From: an uncultured Collinsella sp.
GTDB lineage: Bacteria > Actinomycetota > Coriobacteriia > Coriobacteriales > Coriobacteriaceae
NCBI GenBank assembly: GCA_959026725.1
Contig: CAUFMG010000001.1
Coordinates: 124,001 to 188,000, forward strand
Reading direction: 5' to 3'
Length of the DNA: 64,000 nt
The notes under the pieces were generated by a model. It saw nothing but the letters and a program-made list of their open reading frames with translations. It did no database searches and had not been told where the DNA came from. Of this stretch, positions 60,269 through 64,000 are shown piece by piece; position 1 is the first letter of the stretch; each line of letters begins with the position of its first letter. A program made the translations under genes and the position numbers.

Positions 60269-63200
60269 CTAGCGCTTACGGATACCCCAGACCAGGGCTC
60301 CGACGCCGGCCATGGCGATGACAAATGCCATAAGCAGAGCGGCAGCCTGCTGGTCGCCCGTGGTGGGCAGGAAACCCTTGACCGTCTTGACGATGTTCGT
60401 CACGGTCTTGGGCGTGCCGGGATCGGGTGTCGGCGTAGGAGTCTCGGGCTTCTTGTACGTGTTGTTGAACACGATACCCTCGACGCTCCTGTCGCCCTTG
60501 GTAAAGGCGACGTTCGCCTTGAGGTTGCCCTCGCCGTCATCGACCACGTTGACGGTCGCGGTAAAGACGGACTTGTCGTAGGTCATACCGGCCTCGTCGC
60601 CCTTGACTTCGCTGATGGTGTAGACGTGCGTACCGGGCTCGTCGTACTCAAACTTGTCGAAGCTGATCTTACCGTCGGCATCGTTGGTGACGGTGGACTC
60701 GATGCCCTCGCCAACGAGCTTAAAGCTGAACTCGTCCTTCTTGAGCTCGCGTCCCTCGAGCACCTTGATGGCGCCGATGGAGACTTGGGTGGGCATGGCG
60801 TGATACTTGTTGGTAAAACCAGCCGACTCGGTGGTTCCCTCGAGCTTGTGCGTCACGGCCAGTGTGCCATCGCCGTTGTCAGAGACGGTGGCCACGACGG
60901 TGTAGGTCGTACCGTCATAGGTGACGCCCTTGTACAGGCCGAGCGCATTGGGGCAAGCCTCGCGCAGCGTGTACGTGTGCGTGCCGGGCGCCTCGTAGCG
61001 GATCGGGCTCAGTGTCACAGTGCCGTTGGCGTCGTTGGTGCCGCTAGCGACAACCACGCCGTCCTCGAGCAGATCAAACGTGAACTCGCCGGCTGCAAGG
61101 TCGCGTCCGGTCAGACGCTTGACCGTCTTGACCTGATCGGTCACGACAGAGTCGGTGGGCGTTACGCTGTAGGTGTTGATGAATGTGAAGGCCGCACCGT
61201 CGTCGCCGTTGCGCACGACGCTCAGATGTCCGGCGCCGTCGTCAGTCACGGTATAGGAAACCTTGCGCGTGGCGTTGGCATCGTTGGTCACGCCAGGGGC
61301 GCTGCCGGTCTCGGTCACCGTATAGGCAAAGGTGTGCGAGCGCGGAGCGGTGGGGGCCGCAGGCTCGGACTCGTCGACATTGGCGTCAGCGGCGGGGTCG
61401 GCCTCTTCAGCCTCTGCCTCGTCGGCCTCGGCCTCGTCAGCTTCGTCCGCCTCGGCCTTATCGGTCGCATCGTCCGTCACGCCCAGAGCGCGGTTGAGGT
61501 CCTCGAGCGTAAAGTGGATCTTGCCAAAGTCCACGTTACCGGCTGCGTCGTTGGTTACGGTCGTGCGCTCGGGCATCGGGGCACCTGCCTCGTCGGCGGT
61601 CACGGTAAAGGTGAACTTACCCGTGATGTCGGCCGGGGTCAGGCCCTCGGCAACCTGGAGCTTCTTAGTACCGGTGAGCGCGGCATCCACGGCGTCGGCG
61701 CCGTAGACGTTCTCGAACAAGGGCTCGACGCCGCCGTAGTCGACCGTCGCCGTCAGGGTACCGTCACCGTTGTCGACGACGATAACCTTAAAGCCAAAGC
61801 TCCACGTTGTAGCGGAAACGCCATTCGGCAGCCCGAATAAATCTTCGTAGGCCGTGTAGTTAATGGTCCAGGCAAGCTTACCGTCCTTGTCGGTACGATG
61901 GGCAAGCCCAGCAGCCTCAAGATTAGCAAGCATCTTAGTGTCGTAGTGCAGCGTATCAAAGCTCACGTGCCCGCCGATATTGGGCTTGAGGTTTTCGTAT
62001 GCCACAAGCTCACCCTGATAGGCGATGCCGAACCAGAACTCGCCGTCGGCCATCGGGCGGCCGGTCAGAGTCTTGGTGGCAACGACCTGAGCGGCGGTGC
62101 CGCCAGGCGTGTTGGTCGTAGCGCTGTAACTGTTGTGGAACGGCACCAGGGCCTTCTCGACCTTGTTCTCGCCACTCTTGTGGACCGTCTCATGCGTGCC
62201 CTCGGGACCACCGGAAACGGTCGTCGTAGCAGTGAGCGTACCGGCGGTGTCGTCGGCGATGGCGATCGTCACCGTGCGTACGGCGTCATCGTAGGTGTAA
62301 CCGGGCTGGCCGTCGTTCTTTTCGGCCACGGTGTACTTGAAGGTCTTGCCGGCGTCAGCCTGCGTAAATTTAACCTCATGACCAGCCAGAATGTCGATCA
62401 GTCCGACCGTTGCCTCTGCCGCTTCGGGAGACTTGAAGCTGTTGGCCCCGGGCAGCAGACCGAGCGCGCGAGCCGAAGCGTCGTCAGCAGGTGTCACGGT
62501 AAAGGTGAACTGGCCCTCGGTCATGGGGCGGCCGTCCAGATACTTGCTGAGCCACAGACCGCCGGCCGCGGTGTAGTTAAGCTCAGTGCGGTACGTGTTG
62601 GTAAAGCGTCCGTTTTCCTTCTTGGTGACGTTGGCGGTCAGGTTGCCATCGCCGTCCTCGGTCACGGTTACTTCGGCGGTCGCGACGTGGGAGTCATACG
62701 TCATGCCGACCGTATTACCCGCGTTCTCGCGGATCTCATACTTGTAGGTTCCGGCAGCCGTGTAGTGGATCTTGCCGAACTTGATGGCGGCGATGCCGTC
62801 CTTCGCGTCCTTCTTACTCACGGTTACGGTTGCGGGATCGGGCAGCGGGGTGCCCTCGGAAGCGGTAATGGTAAAGCTGAACTTGTCGGAGTCCGTCCAG
62901 TCGCGACCGTCGATGGCCTTGCCCAGGCCAAAGTCGAACTCTGCGTCGAGCGGGGTCACGCTGTAAGCGTTCTCGAAAGTTGCAGCCTTGACGTCGTCCT
63001 TCAGAACATGCGTGGCGCTGAGCGTACCGTCGCCGTTGTCCGTGATGGTGGTCTCGATGGTGTACTCGGCATCGCTGTAGGTGACGCCCTTGCTGATGGT
63101 TCCGCCCTTGACCTCGCGCAGCGTGTAGGCGTGCGTTCCGGCCTTGGTGTACTTCACGGCGCTCATCGTGATCTTGCCATCGGCGGCGTTAGTGCCGGTG

Positions 63201-64000
63201 GCGATAACCTTGGCGTCCTCGCCCTCGCCCTCGACGAGCTCGAAGGAGAACTCGCCGGCAGCAAGCTCGCGCCCGGTCAGGACCTTGGTCGCGGTAATCT
63301 GGTCGGTGACGCTCGTCTCGACAGGCGTCACGTTATAGGTATTGGTGAACGTAAATGCCACATCGCCGTCCGGCTTGTGGGATACGCTCAGATTGCCCTT
63401 GCCGTCATCAGTCACGGTGAAGGAAACCTCGCGCGACAGCTTGGCGTCGTTGGTCACGCCAGCGACCTCGCCGGACTCGGTCACGGTGTAGGTAAAGGTG
63501 TGCTCGCGCTTCTCGGGCTTCTCGCCCAGAGCCTTGTTAAGGTCGTCGAGCGTAAAGGTAATCTTGCCAAAGTCGACCTTGCCCTTGGCATCATTGGTCA
63601 CACTCGCGTTCGCGGGCATGGGTGCGCCCTCTTCACCGGTCACGGTAAAGGTGAACTTGCCGGCAATGTCAGCCGGGGTCAAGCCGTCGGCGACCTGCAG
63701 GTTCTTGATGCCCGTAAGCGATGCCTCGGCAGCATTTGTGGTGTAGGCGTTCTTGAACTCGATGCTCTTGACGTCCTTGGCGCCCTTCAGCTCGTGCGTA
63801 GCGGCCAGCTGGCCCTTGCCGTTATCGGCAATGGTCGTCACGACAGTGTAGATCGTATCGTCATAGGTGATGCCACCGGCGTCGCCCTTGACCTCACGCA
63901 GCATGTAGGTGTGCTGGCCGATCTCGGTGTACTTGATGGTGCTGAACGTCACCTTGCCGTCGGCGGCGTTCGCAACGGTCTCGATAAGCTCAGAGTCCTC
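60269..64000 (-). CDS. Pilin-like surface protein with isopeptide-type repeats and LPXTG anchor (5' truncated)
   Basis: The frame is open to the window edge, so the N-terminus and signal peptide are outside; 1243 residues are visible. They consist of about nine repeats of roughly 110-160 residues of the streptococcal pilin (Spy0128/FctA-like) type. Most repeats contain LxGRxLxxGEFxF near their start, a TYxxREV or YxVxE segment in the middle and an FxNxY end, as expected for Lys-Asn isopeptide-bonded domains. Repeats 2 and 7 (TPADIxGKFTFTVT) form a second type. One repeat carries an acidic Glu/Ala/Asp insert. The C-terminus has a Pro/Thr-rich stalk, the sortase motif LPTTG, a hydrophobic helix and RKR. 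It is a cell-wall anchored adhesin or pilin. Confidence 0.88.
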   Translation of the reverse strand, partial: EDSELIETVANAADGKVTFSTIKYTEIGQHTYMLREVKGDAGGITYDDTIYTVVTTIADNGKGQLAATHELKGAKDVKSIEFKNAYTTNAAEASLTGIKNLQVADGLTPADIAGKFTFTVTGEEGAPMPANASVTNDAKGKVDFGKITFTLDDLNKALGEKPEKREHTFTYTVTESGEVAGVTNDAKLSREVSFTVTDDGKGNLSVSHKPDGDVAFTFTNTYNVTPVETSVTDQITATKVLTGRELAAGEFSFELVEGEGEDAKVIATGTNAADGKITMSAVKYTKAGTHAYTLREVKGGTISKGVTYSDAEYTIETTITDNGDGTLSATHVLKDDVKAATFENAYSVTPLDAEFDFGLGKAIDGRDWTDSDKFSFTITASEGTPLPDPATVTVSKKDAKDGIAAIKFGKIHYTAAGTYKYEIRENAGNTVGMTYDSHVATAEVTVTEDGDGNLTANVTKKENGRFTNTYRTELNYTAAGGLWLSKYLDGRPMTEGQFTFTVTPADDASARALGLLPGANSFKSPEAAEATVGLIDILAGHEVKFTQADAGKTFKYTVAEKNDGQPGYTYDDAVRTVTIAIADDTAGTLTATTTVSGGPEGTHETVHKSGENKVEKALVPFHNSYSATTNTPGGTAAQVVATKTLTGRPMADGEFWFGIAYQGELVAYENLKPNIGGHVSFDTLHYDTKMLANLEAAGLAHRTDKDGKLAWTINYTAYEDLFGLPNGVSATTWSFGFKVIVVDNGDGTLTATVDYGGVEPLFENVYGADAVDAALTGTKKLQVAEGLTPADITGKFTFTVTADEAGAPMPERTTVTNDAAGNVDFGKIHFTLEDLNRALGVTDDATDKAEADEADEAEADEAEAEEADPAADANVDESEPAAPTAPRSHTFAYTVTETGSAPGVTNDANATRKVSYTVTDDGAGHLSVVRNGDDGAAFTFINTYSVTPTDSVVTDQVKTVKRLTGRDLAAGEFTFDLLEDGVVVASGTNDANGTVTLSPIRYEAPGTHTYTLREACPNALGLYKGVTYDGTTYTVVATVSDNGDGTLAVTHKLEGTTESAGFTNKYHAMPTQVSIGAIKVLEGRELKKDEFSFKLVGEGIESTVTNDADGKISFDKFEYDEPGTHVYTISEVKGDEAGMTYDKSVFTATVNVVDDGEGNLKANVAFTKGDRSVEGIVFNNTYKKPETPTPTPDPGTPKTVTNIVKTVKGFLPTTGDQQAAALLMAFVIAMAGVGALVWGIRKR

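Overview
The window is one contiguous stretch of high-GC, gene-dense bacterial chromosome. It has no rRNA, tRNA, CRISPR array, transposase or phage gene that I could recognise. Several features suggest a gut actinobacterium of the Coriobacteriia, close to Collinsella or Olsenella: LuxR-type two-component systems with multi-pass kinases, several PTS sugar loci, an NRAMP-related transporter of the kind described in Eggerthella, a large LPXTG pilin-like protein, and many long intergenic palindromes. This placement is an inference from gene content; no marker gene was compared.

Layout. 0-8 kb (+ strand): an alpha/beta hydrolase, a DUF1593 protein, then a zinc-ribbon / SPFH / lipoprotein operon that resembles the envelope-stress locus ydjG-ydjI of Bacillus. 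8-12 kb (-): a three-gene signalling operon (multi-pass kinase-like protein, histidine kinase, LuxR regulator) whose ends overlap. 12-20 kb: a GH1 6-phospho-beta-glucosidase, an AAA ATPase (+), a DUF4867 protein, an esterase, a PTS EIIBC with its BglG/LicT antiterminator, and luxS.

20-36 kb is the most striking part. Two adjacent minus-strand operons encode a DUF5060-DUF4038 (GH140 apiosidase-like) hydrolase without a signal peptide, a large alpha/beta hydrolase, a three-subunit lactose/cellobiose-type PTS, an L-fucose-isomerase-like enzyme, a split transketolase and an FGGY kinase. Together these look like a complete intracellular route for an apiose-containing glycoside. Two LacI regulators, a ROK kinase and a nucleoside hydrolase/ribokinase pair follow. 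TAAAC-type inverted motifs recur in the promoters of this region.

36-50 kb: an OatA-like O-acyltransferase, a probable magnesium module (an MgtE-like PRC/CBS protein next to an NRAMP-related transporter, with a short upstream ORF), a degenerate NodB-type deacetylase, PRC-barrel and YtxH proteins, a small protein resembling the cyanophycin-synthetase N-domain, CNNM/CorC and hemolysin-III membrane proteins, and a membrane-anchored hydrolase behind a double-operator promoter. 50-60 kb: a DUF362 ferredoxin-like protein, a MacB/FtsX-type ABC pair, and an ABC-2 exporter divergent from a histidine kinase/LuxR pair. 60-64 kb: the 3' part of a very long repeat pilin-like surface protein that runs off the window.

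Many gene ends carry long inverted repeats that fall into several families. Two neighbouring ones at 59.7-60.1 kb share a core but have unrelated arms, each of which still pairs.
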